Positions 38,588-48,463 of a stretch of 64,000 bases of DNA are shown here, piece after piece. The notes under the pieces are model-generated. The model made no database searches, had not been told where the DNA came from, and worked only from the letters and a program-made list of their open reading frames with translations. The stretch is from Spirochaetales bacterium (GTDB lineage Bacteria > Spirochaetota > Spirochaetia > DSM-2461), in NCBI GenBank assembly GCA_016936555.1, contig JAFGXR010000001.1, positions 1 through 64,000 on the forward strand. Reading direction: 5' to 3'. A program made the translations under genes and the position numbers. Numbering within the stretch: the stretch's first letter is position 1; each line of letters begins with the position of its first letter.

Positions 38588-39976
38588 ATGATGCGATCAC
38601 TATACTCCGGTGTTTCCGGACTGCAGAATCATCAGGTGAGAATGGATGTTATCGGTAACAACATCTCCAATGTCAATACAATCGGTTTTAAAAAGGGACG
38701 TGTCAATTTTCAGGACATGATCTCCCAGAGCATGGGCGGAGCCGCCAAGCCGACGGAGGAGCTGGGAGGGGTTAACCCCAAGCAGATCGGTCTCGGTATG
38801 GCCGTGGCCTCCATCGACACGATCCACACCCAGGGATCCCTTCAGACGACCGGTAAGACCGATGACGTGGCTGTCCAGGGCAACGGATTCTTCATTATGC
38901 GGTCCGGTGCGAAAGAGTTCTATACCAGAGCCGGTGCTTTCGGGCTCGATCAGGATGGAATGCTCGTCAATCCCGCGAACGGAATGCTCGTTCAGGGCTG
39001 GTCCGCCGAAGTCGTCGACGGACAGAGATTTATCAATACGGCCGCCGATCCGGGAGATCTCTATATACCCATAGGCGGGAAAGACCCCGCTTCCGCCACC
39101 ACGGAAGTGGAGTTCGCCTGCAACCTCGACAAGAGGATGCCCGAAGTTGCTGAAGGAGCCGGCGCCGCGGAAACCCGCGAGGGGACCTGGTCCATAGACA
39201 AGGATCTTTACGACACATTCGGAAATGTACACAAACTGAATATCAGTTTCACGAAAGTTCCTGGAGTGGCCAATCAGTGGGAAGCGACTGTTACAGTGGA
39301 CGGCGACGCGGAAGTGGATACCAACACGCTGACAAATATCGGAGCCGAAGGAAATACGACCAATACGTTCCTTCTCAACTTCGATAACCTTGGATCGCTG
39401 GCTTCGGTTGAAGATGCCCAGGGCGATGCCATTACGGAAGGCTCTCTTCTGATTCCCATCGCCTTCGATGTAGCCGATACGACGCCCGACGGAGAAGGGA
39501 ACCAGATCAGACAGATATTCAATCTTAATCTCGGTGATGTGGGCAGCTATACGAACTCCATCACCCAGTTCGCCGAGACATCATCCACCAAAGCTTTTAA
39601 ACAGGACGGATACGGCATGGGATATCTCGACACGTTCAAGATCGATCAGAGCGGTATCATCACCGGTGTCTATTCAAACGGGACGAACCGCGAACTGGGA
39701 CAGATAGCCCTGGCCTCCTTCGTTAATCCCGGCGGACTGGAAAAAGCAGGTGACACCACATTCGTGGTTTCCAATAACTCGGGCGATCCCAATATCGGAC
39801 CTTCGGGAATCGCAGGGAAAGGGAAGTTTATCGCCGGTGCTCTGGAAATGAGTAACGTCGATCTGGCTGAACAGTTTACCGACATGATCGTCACTCAAAG
39901 AGGTTTCCAGGCCAACAGCAAGACCATCACCACGTCGGACCAGATGCTTCAGGAACTGCTGACTCTGAAACGGTAA
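38588..39976 (+). CDS. flgE: flagellar hook protein FlgE
   Basis: [45 protein letters not shown]-terminal [33 protein letters not shown]. Confidence 0.97.
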   Translation: MMRSLYSGVSGLQNHQVRMDVIGNNISNVNTIGFKKGRVNFQDMISQSMGGAAKPTEELGGVNPKQIGLGMAVASIDTIHTQGSLQTTGKTDDVAVQGNGFFIMRSGAKEFYTRAGAFGLDQDGMLVNPANGMLVQGWSAEVVDGQRFINTAADPGDLYIPIGGKDPASATTEVEFACNLDKRMPEVAEGAGAAETREGTWSIDKDLYDTFGNVHKLNISFTKVPGVANQWEATVTVDGDAEVDTNTLTNIGAEGNTTNTFLLNFDNLGSLASVEDAQGDAITEGSLLIPIAFDVADTTPDGEGNQIRQIFNLNLGDVGSYTNSITQFAETSSTKAFKQDGYGMGYLDTFKIDQSGIITGVYSNGTNRELGQIALASFVNPGGLEKAGDTTFVVSNNSGDPNIGPSGIAGKGKFIAGALEMSNVDLAEQFTDMIVTQRGFQANSKTITTSDQMLQELLTLKR

Positions 39977-39988
39977 TAATTGAAATCC

Positions 39989-40024
39989 CGTTATAGGGGA
40001 CACTCGCGAGTGTCCCCTATAACG
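39989..40024. repeat. perfect 36-bp palindrome between flgE and flbD
   Basis: CGTTATAGGGGACACTCG|CGAGTGTCCCCTATAACG. Confidence 0.95.
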
Positions 40025-40066
40025 TATTAATACAATGGCTCGATGAGAGATCCATGGAGATGAAAA

Positions 40067-40270
40067 TTGGTAAAAGTTACAATGATGGGGAAATACGGAA
40101 GAGAATTCTATGTAAATCCCCATCAGATAGAGTATATTGAAAACAATCCCGATACCACCATCGTTATGCTGTCGGGGAAGAAGCTGGTAGTCCAGGAGGA
40201 GTATTCCGAAATTTTCGACCGTATAGTCGAATATCGGCGGCTGATCGGCGCATTCAAGAATGAGGAGTAG
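40067..40270 (+). CDS. flbD: FlbD-family flagellar protein
   Basis: VNPHQIEYIENNPDTTIVMLSGKKLVVQEEYSEIFDRIVEYRRLIG; position between flgE and motA. Confidence 0.92.
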   Translation: MVKVTMMGKYGREFYVNPHQIEYIENNPDTTIVMLSGKKLVVQEEYSEIFDRIVEYRRLIGAFKNEE

Positions 40271-40276
40271 GTTTTA

Positions 40277-41056
40277 ATGGATATTGCAACAATAGGCGGT
40301 TTTGCGGGGGGTATGATCCTTCTCGTTTTGAGTATCATCGTTGCGGGTAACGCACTCTCTCTCTTCCTCGATGCGGCCTCTTTCCTTATTGTAATCGTCG
40401 GGTCGCTGATGGCTCTGATGGCTGCCAATCCCCTTTCCAGAACTCTCGGAATGATGAAATTCCTCAGCAATGCTTTCAATCTCAAGGTCTACAATAAAGA
40501 TGAATTGATCCGTCAGTTGGTGGCTTTTTCCGAAAGTGCCCGTAAAGAAGGTCTCCTTTCTCTCGATGATGCACTCAATGATGTGGAGGACGAGTTTATG
40601 AAAGGCGGAATGCGGCTTGTCGTAGACGGAACAGACCCTGATGTCATCAAAAAAGTACTGTACACCAATCTCAATCAGATAGAAGCAAGGCACCAGAAGG
40701 GGATCGATTTTGTCGGCGGCTGGGGAACTCTCGCTCCGGCGTTCGGGATGATCGGAACCCTGCTCGGACTGATCGGTATGATGGCAAACCTGGAAGATAC
40801 GGCTTCGGTAGGTCCGAACATGGCTGTCGCCCTGATTACCACTCTCTATGGTTCTCTTTTTGCCAACCTCTTTCTCGCGCCTCTCAAAATGAAACTGGAA
40901 GACAGAAACGCCGATGAAATGCTCGTAAAGGAGATCATGATCGAGGGGATTCTCTCCATCCAGTCCGGTGACAATCCGAGGATTCTCGAACAGAAACTCT
41001 ATACCTTCCTGCCGCCTTCAGAGCGGCCCTCCGGCGGCGGCGGCGGAGATGAGTAG
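40277..41056 (+). CDS. motA: flagellar motor stator protein MotA
   Basis: DIATIGGFAGGMILLVLSII, GWGTLAPAFGMIGTLLGLIGMMANLEDTASVGPNMAVALITTLYGSLFANL. Confidence 0.97.
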   Translation: MDIATIGGFAGGMILLVLSIIVAGNALSLFLDAASFLIVIVGSLMALMAANPLSRTLGMMKFLSNAFNLKVYNKDELIRQLVAFSESARKEGLLSLDDALNDVEDEFMKGGMRLVVDGTDPDVIKKVLYTNLNQIEARHQKGIDFVGGWGTLAPAFGMIGTLLGLIGMMANLEDTASVGPNMAVALITTLYGSLFANLFLAPLKMKLEDRNADEMLVKEIMIEGILSIQSGDNPRILEQKLYTFLPPSERPSGGGGGDE

Positions 41057-41067
41057 AGGAGCAGCCT

Positions 41068-41799
41068 ATGGCAGATGAACAGCAGAAATGCCCGAAATGT
41101 GAAGAAGGCGCACCGGAGTGGATGACCACCTACGGGGATATGGTTACTCTGCTTCTGTGTTTTTTCGTAATACTCATGAACCCCGAAGCCATAGACGGGC
41201 ACCGTCTGGATATGATCATGCAGTCCTTTAACGGTCTCGGAGTGCTTCAGGGCGGTAATACCCTGTCGGTCGGAGAATTGACCGAATTGGGTAACAATAT
41301 ATTATCCATGCCCTCTCAGAGCAGAGGGACGGGACTGGACAAAGCGAGACAGAGCGCCGTTTCCATGTTCAAGCCCGAAATCAAGAGTGAAAAAGTTAAA
41401 ATCACCGAAGATGAAAGGGGGTTAATCATATCGCTTGCCGGCGATATGTTATTCAGGCCCGCGTCAGCTGAAGTGAATATCGAAGAGTCAAGGGTCATCC
41501 TGCAAAAGCTGGCGCGGATACTCAGCAATCCCGAGCTTTCGGACAGGTCTTTCAAGGTGGAGGGCCATGCTGATGAGGGTCCGACCGATCCGGACGGGCC
41601 TTTCCCTACAAACTGGGAGCTTTCGACGGCCCGATCGGCCAGCGTTCTCCACTATCTGGTGGATTTCGGGGCCGATGAGCGGCAGTTTCAGATCAGCGGC
41701 TTTTCCTCCATGAGGCCTGTGGCGCCTAATGATTCGGAGGAGGGGAGAGCTTTCAACCGCAGGGTCGATGTTGTCATTCTTTCGGAAGGGCATCTCTGA
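41068..41799 (+). CDS. motB: flagellar motor stator protein MotB
   Basis: CEEGAPEWMTTYGDMVTLLLCFFVIL plus OmpA-like VEGHADEGPTDPDGPFPTNWELSTARSASVLHYL. Confidence 0.96.
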   Translation: MADEQQKCPKCEEGAPEWMTTYGDMVTLLLCFFVILMNPEAIDGHRLDMIMQSFNGLGVLQGGNTLSVGELTELGNNILSMPSQSRGTGLDKARQSAVSMFKPEIKSEKVKITEDERGLIISLAGDMLFRPASAEVNIEESRVILQKLARILSNPELSDRSFKVEGHADEGPTDPDGPFPTNWELSTARSASVLHYLVDFGADERQFQISGFSSMRPVAPNDSEEGRAFNRRVDVVILSEGHL

Positions 41800-41834
41800 T
41801 ACCGGAACCGTGAACACTTTAAAATTAGATATAT

Positions 41835-41863
41835 TTGCATATTTGGTGCAATTCTGGTACTAT
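41835..41863 (+). promoter_or_regulatory. candidate internal promoter upstream of fliL
   Basis: TTGCAT (41835-41840), 17-nt spacer, TACTAT (41858-41863). Confidence 0.35.
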
Positions 41864-41894
41864 TACAGTAGATAACTGGGGAAACAGGGGAATT

Positions 41895-42452
41895 ATGTCA
41901 GACGAAGATGTTGGAAATGCTCTTGAGGATATGGCTGATGAGGGTTTTAAAGAACCTTCTGAAAGCAAAGCGAGTAAAGGTCTTTCTAAAACACTAGTAA
42001 AACTTCTCACTTACATTGTCGGTGGTATCATCGGGATTATTCTCGTCGTCACCATCGTCGTCATTACAGTCAAGTTTCTCGACAGAGGGGACCGGGCCCA
42101 GACTTTCAAGGAATTTTCCGAGGAGTACCAGGGCAAAACTCCTCCCTTTGTTTATTTCGGCATGATCGATCAGATCCGGACCCGGACCGCCGATAAAGCG
42201 CCTCATTCCGTGTCCGTCAAGGTCGAGATCGGTTACAACGATGGTGATGAGAAACTGGCTACCGAACTGACAGCGCGAAACCCGCAGCTTACAGACCTTG
42301 TCCGGACCTATTTCGGCAGCAAAACGGCGGAAGAACTGCTTACAGATGAGCAGGCCATCAAGGATGAGCTGAAAGAGCGCATCAATGCCGTTCTGACAAA
42401 CGGACGGGTTGAAAGCATCATTTTTCCCGAATATCAGGTTTTTGAATTCTAG
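41895..42452 (+). CDS. fliL: flagellar basal body-associated protein FliL
   Basis: N-terminal TM then FliL-like periplasmic domain; position between motB and fliM; ATG 41895 preferred over track start. Confidence 0.88.
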   Translation: MSDEDVGNALEDMADEGFKEPSESKASKGLSKTLVKLLTYIVGGIIGIILVVTIVVITVKFLDRGDRAQTFKEFSEEYQGKTPPFVYFGMIDQIRTRTADKAPHSVSVKVEIGYNDGDEKLATELTARNPQLTDLVRTYFGSKTAEELLTDEQAIKDELKERINAVLTNGRVESIIFPEYQVFEF

Positions 42453-42516
42453 AAGGTGTGAATATTCGGATTAAGGTGATCGTCCTTTTTTCCCGAAATT
42501 CTAATAGAGGAATTGA

Positions 42517-43545
42517 ATGACAGAAGTTTTATCGCAGGATGAAATAGATCAGCTGCTCACAGCCATTTCCACGGGAGATATGGACAGTGAGGATACCCAG
42601 CAGGTTGCTGACCGCAAAAACATCAAGATCTATGACTTCAAGAGACCGGATAAGTTCTCCAAGGAACAGATCCGTACGGTCTCCATCATGCATGAAACCT
42701 TTGCCCGTCTGACAACAACATCTCTTTCGGCCCAGCTCCGGTCTCTGGTTCACGTCCATGTGGCATCTGTAGACCAGCTGACATATGAAGAGTTTATCAG
42801 GTCGATTCCTTCGCCCACGGCGCTGGCCGTTATCAATATGGATCCCCTGAAAGGGTCGGCTATTCTTGAAATCGACCCGGCTATTACCTTTACAATAATA
42901 GACCGCCTTTTCGGTGGAACCGGAGAGGGATCTAAAGTTAACCGGGAGCTGTCGGAAATCGAGCAGTCCGTAATGGAGTCAATCATCGTCAGGATCCTGG
43001 GGAATATGCGTGAAGCCTGGTCTCAGGTTATCGATCTGAGGCCCCGTCTCGGTCAGATCGAGACGAATCCCCAGTTCGCCCAGATCGTACCGCCTACGGA
43101 AATGGTCGTTCTGGTAACGCTGGAAACTAAAGTTGAAGATGTCGAGGGGATGATGAACTTCTGTATCCCCTATCTTACAATAGAGCCGATCATATCCAAG
43201 CTGTCGGCCCAGTACTGGTATTCCTCGGTCCGCCGCGGTGCCACTACGGAAAACCTCAATATTCTGAGGGAAAGGCTGGCTACGATCGGTGTGACCATGG
43301 TGGCGGAAGTCGGCAGCATGGATCTTCCGGTCCGCGATGTTCTATCGCTGACTCAGGGGGATATTATCCGGCTTCAGAACACAAGGGTGACAGACCCCAT
43401 GGTTCTGAAAATCGGAAACCGGCCGAAATTTGAATGCCGGCCCGGAGTCGTCGGCAACAAAGTTGCTGTACAGATAACCAGAAAACTGGAAGATGTTCAG
43501 CAGGAAGATTTTGAAGAACTTTCTGTAGAAGGAGAAGAAGAATGA
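42517..43545 (+). CDS. fliM: flagellar motor switch protein FliM
   Basis: MTEVLSQDEIDQLLTAISTGD; GGTGEGSKVNRELSEIEQSVMESIIVRILGNMREAW. Confidence 0.97.
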   Translation: MTEVLSQDEIDQLLTAISTGDMDSEDTQQVADRKNIKIYDFKRPDKFSKEQIRTVSIMHETFARLTTTSLSAQLRSLVHVHVASVDQLTYEEFIRSIPSPTALAVINMDPLKGSAILEIDPAITFTIIDRLFGGTGEGSKVNRELSEIEQSVMESIIVRILGNMREAWSQVIDLRPRLGQIETNPQFAQIVPPTEMVVLVTLETKVEDVEGMMNFCIPYLTIEPIISKLSAQYWYSSVRRGATTENLNILRERLATIGVTMVAEVGSMDLPVRDVLSLTQGDIIRLQNTRVTDPMVLKIGNRPKFECRPGVVGNKVAVQITRKLEDVQQEDFEELSVEGEEE

Positions 43546-44738
43546 GTGATGGTTCCCTCTCTCAGGATGAAATAGATGCCTTGTTGTTAGGCGGTAGCGT
43601 AGATACTCCCTCGGCCGGATCATTCGGCGGCGGTTCTTCACTCTCTGCTTCGGAGGAAAATGCTCTGGCGGCACTTCTGCAGAAAGCCAGCGAATCCCAG
43701 TCGGGGACCCTCTCCGGAATGATGGGTGCTTCCGTATCGATAGGAGCCCCTTCTCTGGAAGTCGTGACCAAAGAGGAGCTTCAGAAGGCTCTGAGCGATG
43801 AAACGGTTGAGATAAAAATTGACTTTAAAGAGGGAGTTTCCGGGGGACACCTTTATTATTTCTCTCCCGGAGATGCCCTGAAGCTCGCCGGGCCTATGAT
43901 GGGTCAGGATGATGTGGAGCTTAATGCCACGGCTATTTCAGCCATTGGAGAAGCCGTATCCCAGATTACCGGAGCGGCTGTTACGGTAATCGGCGATAAG
44001 ATCGGCAGGACCATAATGCCCGATTCGCCCGACGGACAGAGTATTCCCAAGACTATGATCCGGGCTCCTCAGGGTGAGATGGTTAAAGTCAACTATAAAG
44101 TATCCCTGGACAACGGCGATTCGTTCAGCCTAGTTGAAATCATTGATCTCCCGGTTGCCAGGGAAATCGCATCCCTCGCCGGAGGCTCGGACAGCTCCGA
44201 TATGATGTCCGATTTCGATTCCATGACCGGAGGTTCCGGTGCAATGGATATGATGGGTGGAATGGGCGGCATGAACCAGATGGGCGGCATGAACCAGATG
44301 GGCGGCATGGGCCAGATGGGCGGCATGAACCAGATGGGCGGCATGGGCCAGATGGGCGGCATGGGCCAGATGGGCGGCATGAATATGGGTATGGGCGGCA
44401 TGATGGGTATGGGTCAGCAGCCCCCGAATGTGCAGGGAGTTCAGCTTCCCGATTTCGGCGCATCGGTCTCTCCGTCGGAGCAGCGGAATATCGGTCTTCT
44501 GATGGATGTTTCCATGGAGCTGACCGTAGAGCTGGGACGAACTAAATGGCAGATCAAGGATATTCTGGGAATGGGGGAAGGTACCATCATCGAGCTGGAC
44601 AAACTGGCCGGTGAGCCTGTCGATATACTGGTCAACCATAATCTTATCGCCAAAGGCGAGGTTGTCGTCATCGATGAAAACTTTGGAGTCCGCGTTACGG
44701 AAATCGTGTCCAGTATGGACCGGCTTCAGAAAGGATAG
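43542..44738 (+). CDS. fliY: flagellar motor switch protein FliN/FliY
   Basis: SQDEIDALL N-terminus, C-terminal LLMDVSMELTVELGRTKWQIKDILGMGEGTIIELDKLAGEPVDILVNHNLIAKGEVVVIDENFGVRVTEI. Confidence 0.95.
   Translation: MSDGSLSQDEIDALLLGGSVDTPSAGSFGGGSSLSASEENALAALLQKASESQSGTLSGMMGASVSIGAPSLEVVTKEELQKALSDETVEIKIDFKEGVSGGHLYYFSPGDALKLAGPMMGQDDVELNATAISAIGEAVSQITGAAVTVIGDKIGRTIMPDSPDGQSIPKTMIRAPQGEMVKVNYKVSLDNGDSFSLVEIIDLPVAREIASLAGGSDSSDMMSDFDSMTGGSGAMDMMGGMGGMNQMGGMNQMGGMGQMGGMNQMGGMGQMGGMGQMGGMNMGMGGMMGMGQQPPNVQGVQLPDFGASVSPSEQRNIGLLMDVSMELTVELGRTKWQIKDILGMGEGTIIELDKLAGEPVDILVNHNLIAKGEVVVIDENFGVRVTEIVSSMDRLQKG
44262..44387 (+). repeat. 18-bp tandem repeat (7 near-identical units) within fliY
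   Basis: ATGGGCGGCATG(AAC/GGC)CAG units starting at 44262, 44280, 44298, 44316, 44334, 44352, 44370; encodes MGGM(N/G)Q. Confidence 0.93.
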
Positions 44739-44763
44739 TTAATAAACCGCTTTACGCGGCGAT

Positions 44764-44791
44764 TTGACATAAATACATTAAAGTGTACTTT
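44764..44791 (+). promoter_or_regulatory. candidate promoter upstream of fliO
   Basis: TTGACA (44764-44769), 16-nt spacer, TACTTT (44786-44791), then RBS gggagggg. Confidence 0.45.
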
Positions 44792-44805
44792 GGGAGGGGA
44801 ACACT

Positions 44806-45417
44806 TTGAACAGACTGGCAATAATGCTGGCGGCGGGGATATTCGCTTTGGCGGGTGTCTCTCTAGTCGCTCAGGAGAACGGGGAAAATTCATCTGAGCA
44901 GATCAATGCCGCACAGGCAGTAGATGAAACAACTTTAATAATCAACACGGAAAATCAACCCGCACAGGACATTCCTGAGGTGAGTCCTTCGGCTATCGGT
45001 ATCGCCGATCTTGTCAGAACGGTTGTGGTGCTTCTTCTCGTCATCGGTGCGATTTATCTGGTTATGTACATTCTCAGGCGTTTTTCCGCCTCATCCCTTG
45101 ACGGCAGCTCACTCATCAAAGTCGTTGGTTCCAGGGGGTTGATGAAAGATTCGGCTGTCCATCTTCTTGAGGTGGGTAATCAGGTTTTTCTTGTGGGAAC
45201 CGGAAACAGTGCGGTCAATCTCATATCTGAAATTACCGATCAGGAGACGATCGACAATATCAGGCTGAATCTGTCGGAAGGAAATAATCAGACATCGAGT
45301 TTTGCTCAGAGGATCGCCATGAACCTCGGTCTGGGACGGAACAAAACCGCTGATAAAAAAATCAGTGAAGCCGAGGGTTTTATACGCAGTCAGCGCGACA
45401 GGCTCAAGGATCTGTGA
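44806..45417 (+). CDS. fliO: FliO/FliZ flagellar biosynthesis protein (TTG start)
   Basis: Signal/TM, IYLVMYILRRFSASSLDGSSLIKVVGSRGLMKDSAVHLLEVGNQVFLVGTGNSAVNLISEI. Confidence 0.9.
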   Translation: MNRLAIMLAAGIFALAGVSLVAQENGENSSEQINAAQAVDETTLIINTENQPAQDIPEVSPSAIGIADLVRTVVVLLLVIGAIYLVMYILRRFSASSLDGSSLIKVVGSRGLMKDSAVHLLEVGNQVFLVGTGNSAVNLISEITDQETIDNIRLNLSEGNNQTSSFAQRIAMNLGLGRNKTADKKISEAEGFIRSQRDRLKDL

Positions 45418-46217
45418 TGAGAAAAGCCGTATTTGCCCTGGTTATCCTGTTCGCGTCAGTTCTTCCCCTGTCCTCCCAGACGAATGAAGGGGAAGCTGTC
45501 GCCCAGATCATCGAAGAGGCTCAGAACTCGAATTTTCAAATTCCTTTTCTCAATCTCCAGGTAAGGGATCCCCAATCCAATAACGAAGTGGCTTTGTCCA
45601 TACAGCTTATTCTTCTGCTGACAGTTCTTTCCCTGGCGCCGTCCATTGTCATTCTCATGACATCGTTTCTGAGGATTTCCATTGTTCTGGACTTTATCAA
45701 ACGTGCCATGTCTCTGCAGCAGGTTCCCCCCTCCAATGTACTGATGGGTATCGCTCTGTTTCTCACGCTTTTTATCATGTGGCCGACTTTCGATCAGATT
45801 TATGAAGATGCTTTCAAGCCCTTTGCCGAGGGGCAGATCGGGTTCGAGCAGATGTATGACCAGGGTATCGGACCGCTGAGGCTCTTTATGTTCCGTCAGC
45901 TCGATGGCAATCACGATACCATAGCTCTTTTTATGAATATGAGCGGGCTGGAACAGCCGCGGACCTTCGCCGATGTTCCCACTTACGTGCTGATTCCCGC
46001 TTTTATTCTCAATGAGCTGACTCTGGCTTTCAAGATCGGGATTCTTCTCTACTTCCCGTTTATCATTATCGATATGGTCGTTTCGTCCATTCTCATGTCC
46101 ATGGGGATGATCATGCTTCCGCCTGTTATGATTTCCATGCCCTTCAAACTCATTCTCTTTGTTCTTGTCGACGGATGGGGGCTTGTGGTGCGGCAGCTGA
46201 TATTGAGTTTCTTATAG
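45414..46217 (+). CDS. fliP: flagellar biosynthesis protein FliP
   Basis: LSLAPSIVILMTSFLRISIVLDFIKRAMSLQQVPPSNVLMGIALFLTLFIM. Confidence 0.97.
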   Translation: MMRKAVFALVILFASVLPLSSQTNEGEAVAQIIEEAQNSNFQIPFLNLQVRDPQSNNEVALSIQLILLLTVLSLAPSIVILMTSFLRISIVLDFIKRAMSLQQVPPSNVLMGIALFLTLFIMWPTFDQIYEDAFKPFAEGQIGFEQMYDQGIGPLRLFMFRQLDGNHDTIALFMNMSGLEQPRTFADVPTYVLIPAFILNELTLAFKIGILLYFPFIIIDMVVSSILMSMGMIMLPPVMISMPFKLILFVLVDGWGLVVRQLILSFL

Positions 46218-46229
46218 GAGGGTTGATTA

Positions 46230-46499
46230 ATGACAACAGGTTTTATCGTCAGTCTTCTCAGGAGCAGCATTATACAGACTCTTTCCATAGCTGCGCCTGT
46301 TCTTCTGGTCTCCATGTTTATCGGTCTGATAATCTCCATTTTCCAGGCGGTTACGTCGATTCAGGATCAGACACTTACCTTCGTGCCGAAAATTGTTGCC
46401 ATACTAACGATTATCGGCTTTTTCGGAGCCTGGATGATGAATTCCATGGCGAATTTTACAGCAAATCTTTTCAATATGATTCCGAATATCACCGGGTGA
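46230..46499 (+). CDS. fliQ: flagellar biosynthesis protein FliQ
   Basis: 89 aa, two TMs, GLIISIFQAVTSIQDQTLTFVPKI. Confidence 0.97.
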   Translation: MTTGFIVSLLRSSIIQTLSIAAPVLLVSMFIGLIISIFQAVTSIQDQTLTFVPKIVAILTIIGFFGAWMMNSMANFTANLFNMIPNITG

Positions 46500-46502
46500 T
46501 AG

Positions 46503-47297
46503 ATGAATTTTGACATGCTTCTGACGGACGGACAGATTTTTCTTCTCATTTTCGCGCGGATTATCGCGTTGATGCTGCTGATTCCCATCATGTCTTCGAC
46601 GGCATTTCCCGGTCCGGCCAGAGCCGGCCTGGCCTTCTTTACGGCCCTGGCTGTTTTTCCCATGGCAAAAAACCTCGGTTTTGTTATTCCCGATACAGGT
46701 TTGATATATGCTCTGCTCATAATCGGCGAAGTTCTTATTGGTGTGCTCCTCGCCTTCATAGTACAGCTGGTCTTTACAGTTTTCCAGCTGGCGGGACAGA
46801 TGTTTTCCATTCAGATGGGCTTCGGTGCCTCCCAGGTCTACGATCCCCTTTCCCAGATCGAAGTGCCTCTTCTCGGCCAGTTTCTCAACCTCGTATCCAT
46901 GCTTGTGTTTCTCGTTATCGGAGGAATGAAGAAGATCTTTCTCACGGGAATCTATCAGTCTTTTGCCGCGGTCAAGGCCATCGATGTATTCTCCCAGAGA
47001 GATATGCTGGTTACTTATTTTTCCGGCGTTCTCGGGAAACTGTTCGAACAGGCCATTATCATCGCATTTCCTATCATGGGGACGCTGATTCTGCTTTCCG
47101 TGACTATGGGGCTCCTGGCCAAAGCCGCTCCCCAGATGAATCTTCTCATGGTGGGTTTTCCCATCCAGATTACGGTCGGCTTTATCATGATGCTGGCGGC
47201 CATGCCTTTTCTGATTGAAAAGTTTTCGATGATTATCGATGCGGGATTTTCCCAGATCCTCACTATTCTCGACAGTGCCTACAGGGGGGCTCTATGA
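46503..47297 (+). CDS. fliR: flagellar biosynthesis protein FliR
   Basis: Multi-TM, MSSTAFPGPARAGLAFFTALAVFP, GQMFSIQMGFGASQVYDPLSQIEVPLLGQFLNL. Confidence 0.95.
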   Translation: MNFDMLLTDGQIFLLIFARIIALMLLIPIMSSTAFPGPARAGLAFFTALAVFPMAKNLGFVIPDTGLIYALLIIGEVLIGVLLAFIVQLVFTVFQLAGQMFSIQMGFGASQVYDPLSQIEVPLLGQFLNLVSMLVFLVIGGMKKIFLTGIYQSFAAVKAIDVFSQRDMLVTYFSGVLGKLFEQAIIIAFPIMGTLILLSVTMGLLAKAAPQMNLLMVGFPIQITVGFIMMLAAMPFLIEKFSMIIDAGFSQILTILDSAYRGAL

Positions 47298-48451
47298 ATG
47301 AATCTCTCCTGAAGCTCCGTTTGCTCCGCGGCGATGACTACGAGCTCCTTCTTCCGGATATGGACCTCCAGTGGTTCGCCGCGGAAGAGGAAGGACGGAC
47401 GGAAGACCCGACGGAACAGAAGAAAAAGAAGGCCCGGGAAGATGGCAAAGTCGCCAAGACCCAGGAGCTGACCGCATCTCTGGTTATGCTTTTTCCCCTG
47501 GTGACCATCGGTATTCTATCGGGATATATGATCAATCAGCTGGCTCAGATGATCAATTACTTCCTGAAAAACAGCACGGTTATCGACGTGGTCGGCAGCG
47601 GCCTTCCCTGGAGGGCTTTTCTCAGCTATTTTCTCAAGCTGACGGTACCGGTCTGGGCCATCGCCTATGTATCGGCTTTTCTCGGCAATGTCGTCCAGGT
47701 CGGCTTTAAATTCACTCCGAAGGCGATCAAACCGGATTTCAAGAAAATCAAGCCGGACATCATCAACTGGGCGAAAAAGTCTCTGTTTTCCGTTGAGGCG
47801 ATGTTTAATTTCGCCAAATCGATCCTGAAAATTGTCATAATTGGCGTAGTCGCCTATCTGGATGTGAGAAAGAACGGTCCTCAGTTGGCCAATCTTACGA
47901 ATATTCCCCTTGGCGAAAGTTTCGGATTCGTGGCGGGCATCGCCTTCGGTCTGGCTGTCAAAGCGGCCCTGATTCTCATGGCGTTATCTCTTCCCGACTA
48001 TCTCTTCCAGAGAAAACAGCATCTCGATTCGCTGAAAATGACAAAGCACGAAGTGAAGGAAGAGCATAAGCAGATGGAAGGGGATCCCCTGGTCAAAAGC
48101 CGGCTCAGGCAGAGAATGCAGGAGATTCTCACCTCCAATATGATCCAGAACGTGCCTCAGGCCGATGTGGTCGTTACAAACCCGACCCACTTTGCCGTTG
48201 CTCTGGAGTGGAACAACGAAACAATGGTAGCTCCGACCGTAACGGCCAAGGGGCAGGATCATATCGCCTTCCGCATCAGGGATGTGGCGAAGGAACACAA
48301 TGTGCCCGTTATTGAAAACAAACCCCTCGCCAGAGGGCTCTATGCCGCAGTGGAGATCGGGGAGCAGATTCCCGAGGAGTACTGGGATATCGTGTCCCGG
48401 GTCCTGGCCGAGGTATACCGCATCAGCGGGAAGATGGCGGGAGAGATGTAA
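47294..48451 (+). CDS. flhB: flagellar biosynthesis protein FlhB
   Basis: EDPTEQKKKKAREDGKVAKTQEL; VVVTNPTHFAVAL (NPTH autocleavage motif). Confidence 0.97.
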   Translation: MNESLLKLRLLRGDDYELLLPDMDLQWFAAEEEGRTEDPTEQKKKKAREDGKVAKTQELTASLVMLFPLVTIGILSGYMINQLAQMINYFLKNSTVIDVVGSGLPWRAFLSYFLKLTVPVWAIAYVSAFLGNVVQVGFKFTPKAIKPDFKKIKPDIINWAKKSLFSVEAMFNFAKSILKIVIIGVVAYLDVRKNGPQLANLTNIPLGESFGFVAGIAFGLAVKAALILMALSLPDYLFQRKQHLDSLKMTKHEVKEEHKQMEGDPLVKSRLRQRMQEILTSNMIQNVPQADVVVTNPTHFAVALEWNNETMVAPTVTAKGQDHIAFRIRDVAKEHNVPVIENKPLARGLYAAVEIGEQIPEEYWDIVSRVLAEVYRISGKMAGEM

Positions 48452-48463
48452 TGGAGATAGTTT

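Noticed and set aside
44093-44639. Minus-strand ORFs encoding MPPIWPMPPIW and HAAHLAHAAHL repeats
   Set aside because: Antisense shadow of the fliY Met/Gly tandem repeat; no RBS or independent evidence.
44764-44791. dif-like Xer site
   Set aside because: Segment gacataaatacattaaag loosely resembles dif but lacks the inverted arms; it fits better as a -35/-10 promoter.
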